Shown: positions 39,259 to 49,190, numbered from the stretch's first letter. The stretch is DNA of 64,000 bases from Cognaticolwellia sediminilitoris (GCA_002104535.1 NBOG01000001.1:404867-468866), one strand, 5' to 3'. The notes: a model not told the origin generated them from the letters alone. Numbers and translations: made by a program.

Positions 39259-40398
39259 TTAAAAGCCAAGGTTAAACATTGCCAGCACTAAGTCACCATC
39301 TTCATGAATATTATGATAAATAAAATCAAAAGTCATCGCGTTGCCAAAATCGTAACTTATAAATAAGTCGAGTTCGTCGGCTCCCTTATCGAATGCAACA
39401 TTCAATAAGCCTATAGTGACATTATCAATACCAACATAATCAATGCCTAAAGCGAGGGCTCTTTGATCGACAACGTCTGCTATTGTATGGTCAGCTATAG
39501 TATGGTCAGCGGCATTAGTAAAAAATGGACCACCTGAAAAGCCTTTAACAACAGTACCTGAAACATAATTATAAGCACCGCTAAGTTTAAAATCATTAAT
39601 ATTATAGCTAGCCTTGATACCGAATAATTCACCGCCTGAGCCAACTCTTACTGCACTCTTATTGGATTGCTTGCCGTATTGGCCACCAAAAGAAAAATCG
39701 CCTTTATCAACCATGGCTTCTAAGTAAAATAAATTATATAAGTTACTGGCATTGTAATACCAACTTTGTAATGCAACATCGTCGAAACCTTGATAAACAA
39801 CACCAACAACATTAACGCCATCGCTATTGTTAAGATCGGTAAACTCTTCTGGCTGGTATGCACCTGCGCCAGCCCATTGATCAAGATGAGCAAGATAAAC
39901 CGTGGTGTCTGTAAGGTCAGTATTAGAGACTAAAATGCCAGAAAAAGTATTCGGGATCATACGGACATCATCGGTACCAGCATGAGGAGAGTCGAATGCA
40001 AAACGGCCAATTTTTATTTCTGTCGACGCTAAATTAACTTGTGCATAAGCTTGGCCTAAAATGCTGTAGCTTTCGCCTTCAGATGAGAAAAAACCGCCAT
40101 TTGGGTCATTAAATAGTTTTTGTGTGGTATATAAACTGCCGGTCGCACTAATACCGTTCCAGCTGGCACTGCTATAGCTTAGTTCGCCACCGATAGCTGA
40201 ACCTTGAGCACTTTCAGCATTGTTTGGGTTTATGGAAATATACCCCATACGAAATAAGCCTGAAAAAACACCTTCTGATGTTTCAGAACTGACTTCTTGC
40301 GCTGGTTTTTCTGTATTTTCAAAGGCAAATGCTACCGAAAAAAGCATATTGATTAGCACAATCCAAGCAACTAATAACTGACGATGAAAAACTTTCAT
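39259..40398 (-). CDS. Outer-membrane porin, OprD-like
   Basis: This 379-residue protein starts with a signal peptide (cleavage near VAFAFENT). A beta-barrel with alternating aromatic strands follows, ending in LAMFNLGF with a terminal phenylalanine as expected for BAM substrates. The segment GRFAFDSPHAGTDDVRMIPN resembles the OprD family loop that begins the specificity region. An internal DNA duplication gives ADHTIADHTIAD at about residue 305. The substrate is unknown. It stands alone, with no terminator of clear quality. Confidence 0.65.
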   Translation of the reverse strand: MKVFHRQLLVAWIVLINMLFSVAFAFENTEKPAQEVSSETSEGVFSGLFRMGYISINPNNAESAQGSAIGGELSYSSASWNGISATGSLYTTQKLFNDPNGGFFSSEGESYSILGQAYAQVNLASTEIKIGRFAFDSPHAGTDDVRMIPNTFSGILVSNTDLTDTTVYLAHLDQWAGAGAYQPEEFTDLNNSDGVNVVGVVYQGFDDVALQSWYYNASNLYNLFYLEAMVDKGDFSFGGQYGKQSNKSAVRVGSGGELFGIKASYNINDFKLSGAYNYVSGTVVKGFSGGPFFTNAADHTIADHTIADVVDQRALALGIDYVGIDNVTIGLLNVAFDKGADELDLFISYDFGNAMTFDFIYHNIHEDGDLVLAMFNLGF

Positions 40399-40485
40399 AT
40401 TTATACTTCAAACTCTAATTGAGGGAGCGGGAATATATAGATTAAATTTGATTGGATCAATACAAATTTAATATAAAAACGTAGT

Positions 40486-40770
40486 TTATTTAATCAAGGT
40501 AACACCGGCAACTTCTACTACCGTTTTAGCCTCTACTCGCTCGATTATTTTCACTATTGTAGTTTGAATTGTCTCGTCCTTGCGAACATCGCTAGTACTG
40601 GTAAAACGCTCTTCTTGTTCATCAGCATCTGCATCTAATTTAAAACTCACAGCGACTTGTGTTGCGCATGCTTCAGTCTCACCATAATAAGATAAGGTGA
40701 TTTGAGGATATCCTTGAAAGCCACTTTTAACTTTTTTAGCAATTCGTTTGGTCGATTTATCTATATTCAT
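40486..40770 (-). CDS. Small protein of unknown function (94 aa)
   Basis: This 94-residue protein has a basic N-terminus (KSTKRIAKKVKSG), then predicted strands (YPQITLSYYGE, TQVAVSFKLDAD) and a C-terminal helix/strand (TIVKIIERVEAKTVVEVAGV). No signal peptide or membrane segment is present, and I do not recognise the family. It is divergent from a diguanylate cyclase gene 317 nt away and 87 nt from the porin start. Confidence 0.6.
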   Translation of the reverse strand: MNIDKSTKRIAKKVKSGFQGYPQITLSYYGETEACATQVAVSFKLDADADEQEERFTSTSDVRKDETIQTTIVKIIERVEAKTVVEVAGVTLIK

Positions 40771-41087
40771 TTTAATTCTCTAAATTTGATTCTTAGCTAT
40801 ATATCCGTACAAACTGTTTAACATAGTAGTAAATCAGAGTTTATATTTCTGCTTTTACCTTAAACAGTAAGTTGAATTAACACCTAAACTTTTGACTATA
40901 TTGCATTACTTTTTAATTTATAACCAATAAAGTTCACATTATTTGTTGTTTATCCTATGATTATTAAAAGATAAATACTTTAAAACGCCAGAACCTTGAA
41001 AAGTCATGTAGTATTAATAGTAATAGGTTAAATTTTGTCGCAAGGGAGTTGTAAAGCTGGGTTTAAAGTAATTTCGAATTAATATTA
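40771..41087. other. Divergent gene-free stretch, nothing specific seen
   Basis: This 317-nt AT-rich gap lies between the divergent 94-residue protein and the diguanylate cyclase. No terminator, riboswitch core or clear repeat was recognised. It must contain both promoters, but no -35/-10 pair stands out. Confidence 0.4.
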
Positions 41088-42206
41088 GTGAGCATTAACA
41101 AAGTAATGGACAATATACCTCAGCATAAAGAAGTGAAATTTGAACATTTCTTAATGAAACAGTGCCTCAATATCAGGCGTTTTTCATTATTGACTGCACT
41201 TTTAATGTATTTCGTTTTTGCTGTGATGGATGTCATTAAGTTTTCCAGCGATGTATATACCATCACCTTAACTTCTAGAATTATTTTGGTAGTATTACCT
41301 TTATTGTATTTGAATTTTATTTATTGGTTTCGTCCTCCAGAGTCAATACGCACCAATGTATTACTTATCTTAATGGTCTATTTAGGCTCTGGCTTAAATC
41401 ATTCGTTAATTGTTTACTTTTCTCAATTAAATGATCTCTATTTTTCTGATTTAGGTATCATTCTTATACTTATGTTTGGCTGTTTACTGTTCGTCCTGCC
41501 TATTAAGCCAGCGGGTATTGTTACCTCGATTGTTTTATTGGTTTTTACAGTGGTACACCTCTATTTAAATCAGCCAATAGCACAGTTAATTTTCGTGTTA
41601 ATTATTTTAGCTTTTGTCTCAGGTATTTGTTTAACGATTAACAAAATCGGTCAAAATACGCTATATCAAAATTACCTATTGATGAATCAACTCTATCACG
41701 AGTCAATTACCGACGGTTTAACACAGTTAAACAACCGAAGAGCATTTAAAGAACAAATTGATCGATTAAGTGCTATCGCAATCCGCCATCAAGTTAGTTT
41801 AGGGTTAATTCTTATTGATGCTGACTATTTTAAAGTTATTAACGATACATTTGGTCACAAGACCGGCGATGATGTCTTGAAAAAACTCGCTGATATTATT
41901 CACGCCAAGTGCCAACGTACTGAAGATATGGGCTTTAGAATAGGTGGCGACGAATTTGCGCTAATTCTTTATGGTGTAAACGAAGAAAAACTTGCCGAAA
42001 CGTGTCAAGAAATAGTAACTGAAGTGGTGTCTTTAAATTTAATTGTTAATAGTAAGAAAGTTAAAACATCAGTTTCGTTAGGCGCCATATTAAAGAGTAA
42101 AAATTCTAAAATCACCGGTGAGAGTTTAGTTGAATTGGCTGATATCTATTTATACGAAGCAAAAGAAAAAGGTAGGAATCAGTACCAGATGCAAACCTTT
42201 AAATAG
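41088..42206 (+). CDS. Membrane diguanylate cyclase (GGDEF)
   Basis: This protein makes cyclic di-GMP from two GTP. It has about 372 residues, with six predicted membrane helices between residues 33 and 185 and a GGDEF domain after about 205. The active loop FRIGGDEFALIL is intact. An RTED sits five residues before GGDEF, matching the RxxD inhibitory site for product feedback. The frame starts with GTG at 41088 and the next candidate is ATG at 41106; neither has a good ribosome site, so the start is uncertain. The signal sensed by the membrane part is unknown. Confidence 0.92.
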   Translation: MSINKVMDNIPQHKEVKFEHFLMKQCLNIRRFSLLTALLMYFVFAVMDVIKFSSDVYTITLTSRIILVVLPLLYLNFIYWFRPPESIRTNVLLILMVYLGSGLNHSLIVYFSQLNDLYFSDLGIILILMFGCLLFVLPIKPAGIVTSIVLLVFTVVHLYLNQPIAQLIFVLIILAFVSGICLTINKIGQNTLYQNYLLMNQLYHESITDGLTQLNNRRAFKEQIDRLSAIAIRHQVSLGLILIDADYFKVINDTFGHKTGDDVLKKLADIIHAKCQRTEDMGFRIGGDEFALILYGVNEEKLAETCQEIVTEVVSLNLIVNSKKVKTSVSLGAILKSKNSKITGESLVELADIYLYEAKEKGRNQYQMQTFK

Positions 42207-42245
42207 CCTGCTTAGAATACCAACACACCTACCTTTTTTTTTTGC
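42167..42245 (+). terminator. Possible long-loop terminator of the GGDEF gene
   Basis: AAAAAGGTAGG (42167-42177, inside the coding end) can pair with CCTACCTTTTT (from 42229), followed by a run of T. The loop is about 51 nt long, which is unusual, so this is a weak call. Confidence 0.3.
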
Positions 42246-42275
42246 TTTTTTGTACTTTCTAGGTTATTACCTTTA

Positions 42276-43991
42276 TCACTGGTTAAGTAATAAAGCAGTG
42301 ATTTCTTCCCGCTCAGAAAGCACCATCAGTAGTGCTAAGTCATCGGTTTGTAATTGCTCAACAATATACTTTGCGCCTTGAAAGGGGCTTGAAAATGACA
42401 AAATATTGCTTTGTTGCCAGCCAGCAGCAAGCGCGGTATCGGCAATCAGCTTCGGTACTTCTCCCAGTGTTCTACCGCGTAAATACTGTTCAACCTCCGC
42501 AGTAATTATAAAGTCTGGCTGCATTTTTATCGCCGCTTTGGTCAGAGCAATAATTTCAGCATCGGTGCGATCGCCCGCATGACTCAACATTAAAAACTTA
42601 CGTTTAGCGTGCAAGTTAGCTGTCGTTACCGCCATCGCGTCCATACTATGAACATTATGAGCAAAGTCGACAATCACCTGAGCATTATTAATAGTAAACT
42701 GATTACCCCTGCCAGGATTGTCTTCATTATTGCTAGCAAAAGTTGCTAAAGCAGCGGTGATCGCTTGATTCTCTATGTTCAAACTCTTAGCTAAAGCTAT
42801 GGCGCCTAAGGCATTGGCAATATTATGCAAAGCAGCTCCATTCAGTGTCATTGGAATATCGTTAACGGCAATGATTACAGATTCTTCATTACTATCAGCA
42901 AAAATAAGTTGCTGGTCACGCACAAAACACACGGCACCGCCCTGCTGTTTATGCTGCTGTAGCGTTGGATTATTTTCATTTAAAGAAAACCAACACTGAT
43001 TAACCGGCAATTCAGGAGCCAAAGCAACTAAGTTTTCATCATCAGCGTTAAGCACAAGTGTGCCATTGCTTACGCCATTTTCAATCAGCCCTTTTGTGAC
43101 AATAGCTTTAGCTTGTGCAAGTGCAGCAACGGTATTAATACCATATTGCCCAAGGTGATCTTCAGCAACATTAGTGATTAAAGCGGCATCAACATTATCA
43201 ATCGGCAGACCTCTGCGTAAAAGGCCACCACGCGCAACCTCTAAAATTGCGGTTTGCGTATCATGGTGCCTTAATAACATTCTTGCACCACTAGGGCCTG
43301 AATAATCGCCGTGGTCGAGGATATTTTCACCAACGCGAATAAAGTCAGTGGATGTAACACCACAACATTGTCCGGCTTGTTTAATAATTTGCGACATAAT
43401 ACGAACGCTAGTCGATTTACCATTAGTTCCGGTGACATAAGCAATAGGAATTGACTTATATTGTGACCAGTTAATGCGGTCTTTATCGGGCAGTGCTAAA
43501 ATTGGCCAACTTTGAGCTGTAGCGCCATAGCCAAGCGAAAACTCATCGTCATCGACTAAATACACAACATTTTTAGCTTTTGCCTGCGCTATTAATGCTA
43601 AAAGCTCAGGTATCACCTCTGCAGCTATCTCCACTTTTATGCGATCAACAGCTGCAGTGAAAGACTCTTGGCTCAAGGTACCAGTTAATTCATCGCAGGT
43701 TAATTGCCAAGCTGCTTCATTAACTTCACAGGCGGCATAAAGTGCATCAATAGGCGCACTAATGGCAATCGAAACACCATCTTCGAAAATACGTGAATAA
43801 ATATTTTCATTAGGCCAATTTACCGCTTTCAGTAAACGTTTCGCATAAACCGACCATATATTAACCACGATAAGTTTATCTATACCTGAAACAAAAGCAT
43901 CAATAATAGCACCCGGCTGATCTGACAATAAATTTTTGCCTGTCAGCCGACGACTATCATCGACACTCAGTTTTATATTTTCTACATTCAT
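42276..43991 (-). CDS. Second cyanophycin-synthetase-like Mur ligase
   Basis: This 571-residue protein has the Mur ligase ATP site VTGTNGKSTSVRIM at about residue 190. The segments ILEVARGGLLRRGL and NVAEDHLGQYGI follow, and the C-terminal Mur domain has NPGRGNQF and DFAHNVHSMDAM. They closely parallel the C-terminal half of the adjacent CphA (VLETARGGIARSGL, NVQEDHLGLKGI, APGRMNVF, DYAHNADGV). It lacks the ATP-grasp domain and has a shorter N-terminal region of about 170 residues. The gene begins 36 nt after cphA and is surely co-transcribed. It corresponds to the cphA-prime genes described beside cphA in other proteobacteria; its reaction is unproven. Confidence 0.85.
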   Translation of the reverse strand: MNVENIKLSVDDSRRLTGKNLLSDQPGAIIDAFVSGIDKLIVVNIWSVYAKRLLKAVNWPNENIYSRIFEDGVSIAISAPIDALYAACEVNEAAWQLTCDELTGTLSQESFTAAVDRIKVEIAAEVIPELLALIAQAKAKNVVYLVDDDEFSLGYGATAQSWPILALPDKDRINWSQYKSIPIAYVTGTNGKSTSVRIMSQIIKQAGQCCGVTSTDFIRVGENILDHGDYSGPSGARMLLRHHDTQTAILEVARGGLLRRGLPIDNVDAALITNVAEDHLGQYGINTVAALAQAKAIVTKGLIENGVSNGTLVLNADDENLVALAPELPVNQCWFSLNENNPTLQQHKQQGGAVCFVRDQQLIFADSNEESVIIAVNDIPMTLNGAALHNIANALGAIALAKSLNIENQAITAALATFASNNEDNPGRGNQFTINNAQVIVDFAHNVHSMDAMAVTTANLHAKRKFLMLSHAGDRTDAEIIALTKAAIKMQPDFIITAEVEQYLRGRTLGEVPKLIADTALAAGWQQSNILSFSSPFQGAKYIVEQLQTDDLALLMVLSEREEITALLLNQ

Positions 43992-44027
43992 AAGTGGTTA
44001 CGCTTTTTGATTTCAATACAGCTGAAA

Positions 44028-46847
44028 TTAGTCACTTTCTTCATCGTGTTCAGAAACCACACGTACACCACGCTCATCTTTAACAATGCGCATTCCCGTT
44101 TCTAAAACAAAGGTATCAGGTTCACTTGTTTCTAACATCGAGACCACGGTATCTCTTGCTGGTTTCTCTGTTTCAGGTTCAGCGCCATTATGACCGTTGA
44201 AGTGAATAATTTGCTTCCAACAACGCGTTATCGCGTCACCAAAAACCATTAATAAATCATCGGTACTGGCTAATTCAAGCCCTTTGTTGATGGCTTCAAC
44301 CTCATCTGATATGCAATGTATTTTTGCTTCGTCAACACCTTCAGCTTTTAAAGCAGCTGCTAACATTTGCGGTACTTCATCTTCACCGCGACCACGTCTA
44401 TTGTCATCTGCTTTACAAATGTAAATATCAAAATGTCCTGCAGCAGCTTTCGCAATGTTAACAATATCTTCATCACGGCGATCACCAGGGCCTGCTAAAA
44501 CGGTAATACGTTTACCATTGATTTCTAACTTACTAGCTAACTCACTCATACAACGCACACCATCAGCATTGTGAGCATAATCAAGGATCACTCTAAATGG
44601 ATGTTCATCAAAGACATTCATTCGGCCTGGCGCTTGATAAAAGGTGGTAGTAAAGGTGCGTAAACCCTGTTGAATTGCGTCTAATGGTTTGCCTAAACAA
44701 TACGCTAAACCGGCAGCGAACATGGCATTTTGAACATTATGTAGGGCTTTGCCTTCTAAAGTCGCAGGAATTAAATGTGTCCACAGTAGTGGAATATGCG
44801 TACCGTTATCAAAAATGGTGATCATGTCACCGTTGATGCCTTTTTCTAACACTACGGCACGACCGCCAGCACGAATATGTTCTCGCACTAAGCTATGGCC
44901 GGTATTCATGGTCACATAACATAAGTGTTTTGCTTTCGTGTGATCAGCCATTTTCAAACAATGCGGATCATCGGCATTAAGTACCACGCTATCTTTTGCT
45001 ACTTCAACAACAATACGTTTAACTTCAGCTAGTTGCTCAAGGGTATCAATACCTTTAAGACCTAAATGATCTTCTTGCACATTAATACATGCAGCAACAT
45101 CACTTGATAGATAACCTAAGCCTGAACGGGCAATACCGCCTCGCGCCGTTTCTAATACCGCAATATCAACAGACGGATCACGTAATACAATTTGTGATGA
45201 CACTGGGCCTGTCATATCACCTTTAACAGATAATTGACCATCAACATAAACACCATCGGTTGACGTCATACCGACAATATGTCCGGCGTTTTTTAAGATA
45301 TGGGCAAGCATCCTAGACGTTGTTGTTTTGCCGTTGGTACCCGTAATACCCGCAATCGGTATACAAGTTGGTAAAGTTGGCGGAAATAACATATCGATAA
45401 CTTTACCAGCAACATCTCTCGGTTTACCGTGGCTAGGTGCGACATGCATTCTAAAACCTGGTGCCGCATTCACTTCAACAATTCCACCACCAATATCTTT
45501 ATGAGATTTGGTAATATCAGCCGTTAAAAAGTCCACACCACCAACATCTAAGCCCACGGCTTGTACAGCACGTTCAGCCATAATTTTATTATCTGGATGC
45601 ACAACATCGGTCATATCAATAGCGGTACCGCCAGTCGATAAATTAGCAGTTGAGCGTAAATAGAATATTTCATCTTTGGGTAAGACAGTTTCTGCAGTAT
45701 ATTCTGCTTCTTCGAGTAAGCGCAGTGCTTGAGTATCTAACTCTAATTGCGTTAATACTTTTTCATGACCAACACCACGACGTGGATCTTCATTAATAAT
45801 ATCAACTAATTGACTGATATTATTTACACCATCACCAATAACGTGGCCAGGAACACGTTTAGCAACAGCGACTAATTCGCCATTAACTACCAGCATACGA
45901 TGATCTAAACCGGTCAAGAAAGACTCAACTAAAACAGCACGGCTAGTACCATGTTCACGCGCAAAAGCAAATGCGGTGATCACTTGTTCCTCTGTCGTTA
46001 AATCAATAGATACACCACGACCATGGTTTGCATTTAGTGGCTTTAATACCACAGGATAACCAATGCTTTTTGCCATTTTTACCGCTTGCACATCTGAATA
46101 AGCCATGCGCTGTTGTGGTACAGGTAAGCCCAGATCGTTTAATAAGTTGTGAGTGTCTTCTTTATCACATGAGATTTCGACAGCAATATGTTTAGTTTCA
46201 CTGGTGATAGTGGCTTGAATACGTTGTTGATACTTGCCATGGCCAAATTGCACTAAGCTATATTCGTTTAATCGTAACCAAGGAATATCACGTTTTTCAG
46301 CTGCATCAATCAGAGATTGTGTACTTGGTCCGAAGGCTTTACGTTGAGCAAAGCGTATAAAGTCTGCCATTTCTTGAGCAAAATCAAAGTCTGTTTCAAT
46401 ATCGGTTTGCAATGCTGACTTAATACTTTCCGGCATTAAGGAAATTAATAGTTTACGGGCTAGCAATGCGGCTTCTAAGCCAACATCTCGCTGTTTATAC
46501 TGGAAAACCATATTGTATTCGCCAGGTTTGCCTGTTGTGCGTGTTTTGCCAAAAGTAACTTCGGTACCGGCAACGCATTGTAGCTCAAGGGTTACATGTT
46601 CCCATATGTGAGCAATCCACGTGCCCTCATCTTCTTTTAAGCGTCTGATAAAGCCACCAGGCTCACCATAAGAACAACCGTGTTGCTCTAAACTGGGTAA
46701 TTGTGTGATCAACCCGTCGATGAATTCAGCGCCAAGTTTAACGGAAGGGTATTGCTCAAGAATGCCGATATCTACAATATGACGAATCACGGGAAAATGG
46801 GCATAAACATTAGGGCCAACATAGACGTTGGTAGAGAGCATTTTCAT
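44028..46847 (-). CDS. cphA: Cyanophycin synthetase
   Basis: CphA polymerises aspartate and arginine into cyanophycin, a nitrogen-carbon reserve granule, using ATP for each addition. The 939-residue protein has an N-terminal CphA domain to about residue 160. An ATP-grasp domain follows at about 210-480 (GYPVVLKPLNANHGRGVSID, VEVNAAPGFRMH), and a Mur ligase half begins at about residue 495 (GITGTNGKTTTSRML). Its late motifs are APGRMNVFDEHP and AGPGDRRDED. It is longer than most cyanobacterial enzymes (about 870-900) through an acidic C-terminal tail. It is the first gene of a two-gene synthesis unit; a terminator isolates it from cphB upstream. Confidence 0.96.
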   Translation of the reverse strand: MKMLSTNVYVGPNVYAHFPVIRHIVDIGILEQYPSVKLGAEFIDGLITQLPSLEQHGCSYGEPGGFIRRLKEDEGTWIAHIWEHVTLELQCVAGTEVTFGKTRTTGKPGEYNMVFQYKQRDVGLEAALLARKLLISLMPESIKSALQTDIETDFDFAQEMADFIRFAQRKAFGPSTQSLIDAAEKRDIPWLRLNEYSLVQFGHGKYQQRIQATITSETKHIAVEISCDKEDTHNLLNDLGLPVPQQRMAYSDVQAVKMAKSIGYPVVLKPLNANHGRGVSIDLTTEEQVITAFAFAREHGTSRAVLVESFLTGLDHRMLVVNGELVAVAKRVPGHVIGDGVNNISQLVDIINEDPRRGVGHEKVLTQLELDTQALRLLEEAEYTAETVLPKDEIFYLRSTANLSTGGTAIDMTDVVHPDNKIMAERAVQAVGLDVGGVDFLTADITKSHKDIGGGIVEVNAAPGFRMHVAPSHGKPRDVAGKVIDMLFPPTLPTCIPIAGITGTNGKTTTSRMLAHILKNAGHIVGMTSTDGVYVDGQLSVKGDMTGPVSSQIVLRDPSVDIAVLETARGGIARSGLGYLSSDVAACINVQEDHLGLKGIDTLEQLAEVKRIVVEVAKDSVVLNADDPHCLKMADHTKAKHLCYVTMNTGHSLVREHIRAGGRAVVLEKGINGDMITIFDNGTHIPLLWTHLIPATLEGKALHNVQNAMFAAGLAYCLGKPLDAIQQGLRTFTTTFYQAPGRMNVFDEHPFRVILDYAHNADGVRCMSELASKLEINGKRITVLAGPGDRRDEDIVNIAKAAAGHFDIYICKADDNRRGRGEDEVPQMLAAALKAEGVDEAKIHCISDEVEAINKGLELASTDDLLMVFGDAITRCWKQIIHFNGHNGAEPETEKPARDTVVSMLETSEPDTFVLETGMRIVKDERGVRVVSEHDEESD

Positions 46848-47115
46848 AGTGATTCCTTTATTATTCTAACGAGAATATTTTTATACCAATTTGATTAATT
46901 ATTTGGTTATTGTTTTAAAGTCGACTTCACTAAACGTCGGTAAGAAAAGATACCACGGTTTAATGATAGGGCATACAACTTGCGAAATTATATTGCTTAT
47001 AGCTTTAAGATAATTTTAGCGGTAAAAAACAGATCAGGACAATCTTGAAAATTCTAGCGATGATATTAAGCTGTAGCTAAGCTAAACCTTAACTTATAGC
47101 CATTATAATAAAACA
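46848..47115 (-). promoter_or_regulatory. Upstream region of cphA
   Basis: This gap of roughly 270 nt between the cphB terminator and cphA must carry the cphA promoter. A clear -35/-10 pair or an ARG box was not identified by eye. No small ORF with a ribosome site was seen. Confidence 0.4.
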
Positions 47116-47145
47116 AAAAAGCCTATCTCTTTCGAGGTAGGCTTT
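47116..47145 (-). terminator. Terminator between cphB and cphA
   Basis: AAAGCCTATCTC (47118-47129) and GAGGTAGGCTTT (47134-47145) form a 12-bp stem with one G-T pair and a TTTC loop, followed by TTTTTTG on the minus strand. It ends the iadA-cphB transcript 25 nt after cphB. Confidence 0.9.
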
Positions 47146-47169
47146 GATCTAAATAACTGCAAAGTGTTG

Positions 47170-47994
47170 TTAACTAGCCGGTGTTGCCACTCGGTCGTTG
47201 ATGCAGTAAGTAGCGCCGGCACCAAGCACATGTAACTTAAGCCCGATCAACGTAATAGCTTCGCCTCTACTCGCATCCGCCATTGAGCTATGAGATAACT
47301 CAGATGGGTCAACGACAGTAACGCTGCCATGTCCAACAACTTCTAACACCCCAGATGGGTCTATAAAAGCAGCGGTGTTTTCACAAATCCCTAGGCCTGA
47401 AGCAAAAGGGTTATATGAAATAGCCGACAACAAACGACCAAGTCGATTTCTTTGGCTAAAGTGTTGGTCAATAATAACCTTATTGATCAAGCCCATACCC
47501 GGTGCAAAGGTAACGCCTTCTTCACTAGGTAACGCGCCTGTGCGGCCACCAGCAATCATATGCTCAGGCATAATTGCAGCCCCTGCGGAAGTACCTGCAA
47601 TATGCACGCCCGCGGCATTTAGCTTACGAATACTCTGGGCTACAGGAGTGCCACCTAATATTGTCGACAAGCGTAATTGGTTACCGCCAGTAATAAAAAT
47701 ACCTGTGGCATTTTCTAATTCAGCTAAGTTCTCATCGCAATTGGCCTGTTCACGATCATTTATCGTTAACGAAACAGCGTTTTTAACGCCTAAACCTTGA
47801 AAAACTTCTTCGTAGTTTGTGCCCGTGTCATCAAGTTGAGACGCGGTCGGTATAATAACAATGTAAGCATTTTCTCCACCACAAAGTTCCACAAAGCGTT
47901 GTAGGATAACTGGATCCTTTACGCGCTCTTCTGCCCCCCCGATAGGAATTACAAATCCCCGTTGTTGACCATCAGTTGTTTTAGCTGGACACAT
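47170..47994 (-). CDS. cphB: Cyanophycinase
   Basis: CphB is a serine exopeptidase of the S51 type that cuts cyanophycin into beta-Asp-Arg dipeptides. The 274-residue protein shows the oxyanion and nucleophile motif HIAGTSAGAAIM (catalytic Ser about 140). It also has IFITGGNQLRL, KVIIDQHFSQRNRLGRL and GICENTAAF, all in the expected order. There is no signal peptide, so it acts on intracellular granules. It lies 8 nt after iadA, whose product takes the next step. Confidence 0.95.
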   Translation of the reverse strand: MCPAKTTDGQQRGFVIPIGGAEERVKDPVILQRFVELCGGENAYIVIIPTASQLDDTGTNYEEVFQGLGVKNAVSLTINDREQANCDENLAELENATGIFITGGNQLRLSTILGGTPVAQSIRKLNAAGVHIAGTSAGAAIMPEHMIAGGRTGALPSEEGVTFAPGMGLINKVIIDQHFSQRNRLGRLLSAISYNPFASGLGICENTAAFIDPSGVLEVVGHGSVTVVDPSELSHSSMADASRGEAITLIGLKLHVLGAGATYCINDRVATPAS

Positions 47995-48002
47995 ATCTAC
48001 CT

Positions 48003-49190
48003 CTATTCAAAAGTACCTTTAATAACTGTGTGATTGTTTTGCTTGTGCCAAACACCTTGCGCCATCACATCAGTAATTTCATATTTTTCATTCATCACTA
48101 ATAAATCTGCGTCAAAACCAACGGCAATCTGCCCTTTGTTTTTAAAACGTAAAAGTGTAGCGACATTGCGAGTTAGCATTGGCAAAACAGTTTCAAGGGC
48201 TATGCCTTTATTTAAGGTTGCCACCAATGTTTCACCTAATGTACTCGCGCGACCAAAATCCATATGTTGTAATTCACCTTGTAGGTCAAAACAAGGCAAG
48301 CAACCTCCACCATCCGAGCTAAGGGTTATTTGTGCTAAGGGTAATTGTCTTTCTACTGCCATCTCGATAGCATCACATGCTTCCCAGCCTGGTTGAGCTG
48401 TACCCGTAGGGAATGCGGTTAAATCTATAAAACAACCACTGGCCAATAATTTGCAACTGTCTTCAAACAAAGGCTTATTGCGATTCACATGCGTTGGGTT
48501 AAATACCCGCGCCGGTAATTCGGTATCTTTAATGGCTTGTTCTATTAGTGCTAAACGTCGTTCGCCATCACCTAAATGAAAATGAATAACGCCGGCTTTA
48601 CCGGTAAGTAATCCTGCCACATGGGCTTCACTTGCTAAACGGATAACTTCTTCAAATGTTGGCTGACTTGAGCGGTGATCACTAATGGCAAATTCGCCAA
48701 TACCAATAACCGGCTCTAAAAATGTAATATCCGATTTAGCACTACCCGTAATCGTTGTTAAAGGATAATGATAGCCACCGGTCCAACAATAAGCTGACAT
48801 GCCTTCTTCACGTAAACCATAAACGCGGCTTAATAAATTCTCAGTACTGCGAGTTGTGTCATCTGTACCTAATAAACCTACAACCGTAGTAACACCAGCA
48901 TGAGTAAAATCGGTTAATCCTACCGGAGGTACTTGAGTTGAAAAACCCGCTTCACCACCGCCACCAGTAATATGGGCATGGCTATCAATAAAACCAGGCG
49001 TCAGGGTTGCACCGTCAAAGTTAATCACTTCAACTGGCCATTGTTTGGGGGTATTTATCGTTCCAGTTCCATGCTCATAAATTGCTGCGATTTTATTACC
49101 AGCAATAAGCACATCTTTAATGCCAAGAGGCGTTGGTGCGTAAATATTTACATTACGCAATAATTTCAGCATGGTTGGGTTATTATTCAT
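48003..49190 (-). CDS. iadA: Isoaspartyl dipeptidase
   Basis: IadA hydrolyses beta-aspartyl dipeptides. Next to cyanophycinase its likely substrate is beta-Asp-Arg, giving free aspartate and arginine. The 395-residue amidohydrolase carries the zinc ligands in PGFIDSHAHITGGG, VIHFHLGDGERR and NPTHVNRN. The catalytic aspartate is in ITLSSDGGGCLP. It is the first gene of the iadA-cphB breakdown unit and is divergent from putA. Confidence 0.95.
   Translation of the reverse strand: MNNNPTMLKLLRNVNIYAPTPLGIKDVLIAGNKIAAIYEHGTGTINTPKQWPVEVINFDGATLTPGFIDSHAHITGGGGEAGFSTQVPPVGLTDFTHAGVTTVVGLLGTDDTTRSTENLLSRVYGLREEGMSAYCWTGGYHYPLTTITGSAKSDITFLEPVIGIGEFAISDHRSSQPTFEEVIRLASEAHVAGLLTGKAGVIHFHLGDGERRLALIEQAIKDTELPARVFNPTHVNRNKPLFEDSCKLLASGCFIDLTAFPTGTAQPGWEACDAIEMAVERQLPLAQITLSSDGGGCLPCFDLQGELQHMDFGRASTLGETLVATLNKGIALETVLPMLTRNVATLLRFKNKGQIAVGFDADLLVMNEKYEITDVMAQGVWHKQNNHTVIKGTFE

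Noticed and set aside
46848-47100. ARG box upstream of cphA
   Set aside because: Only AT-rich partial matches were found; a scored search with the ArgR matrix would be needed to claim a site.
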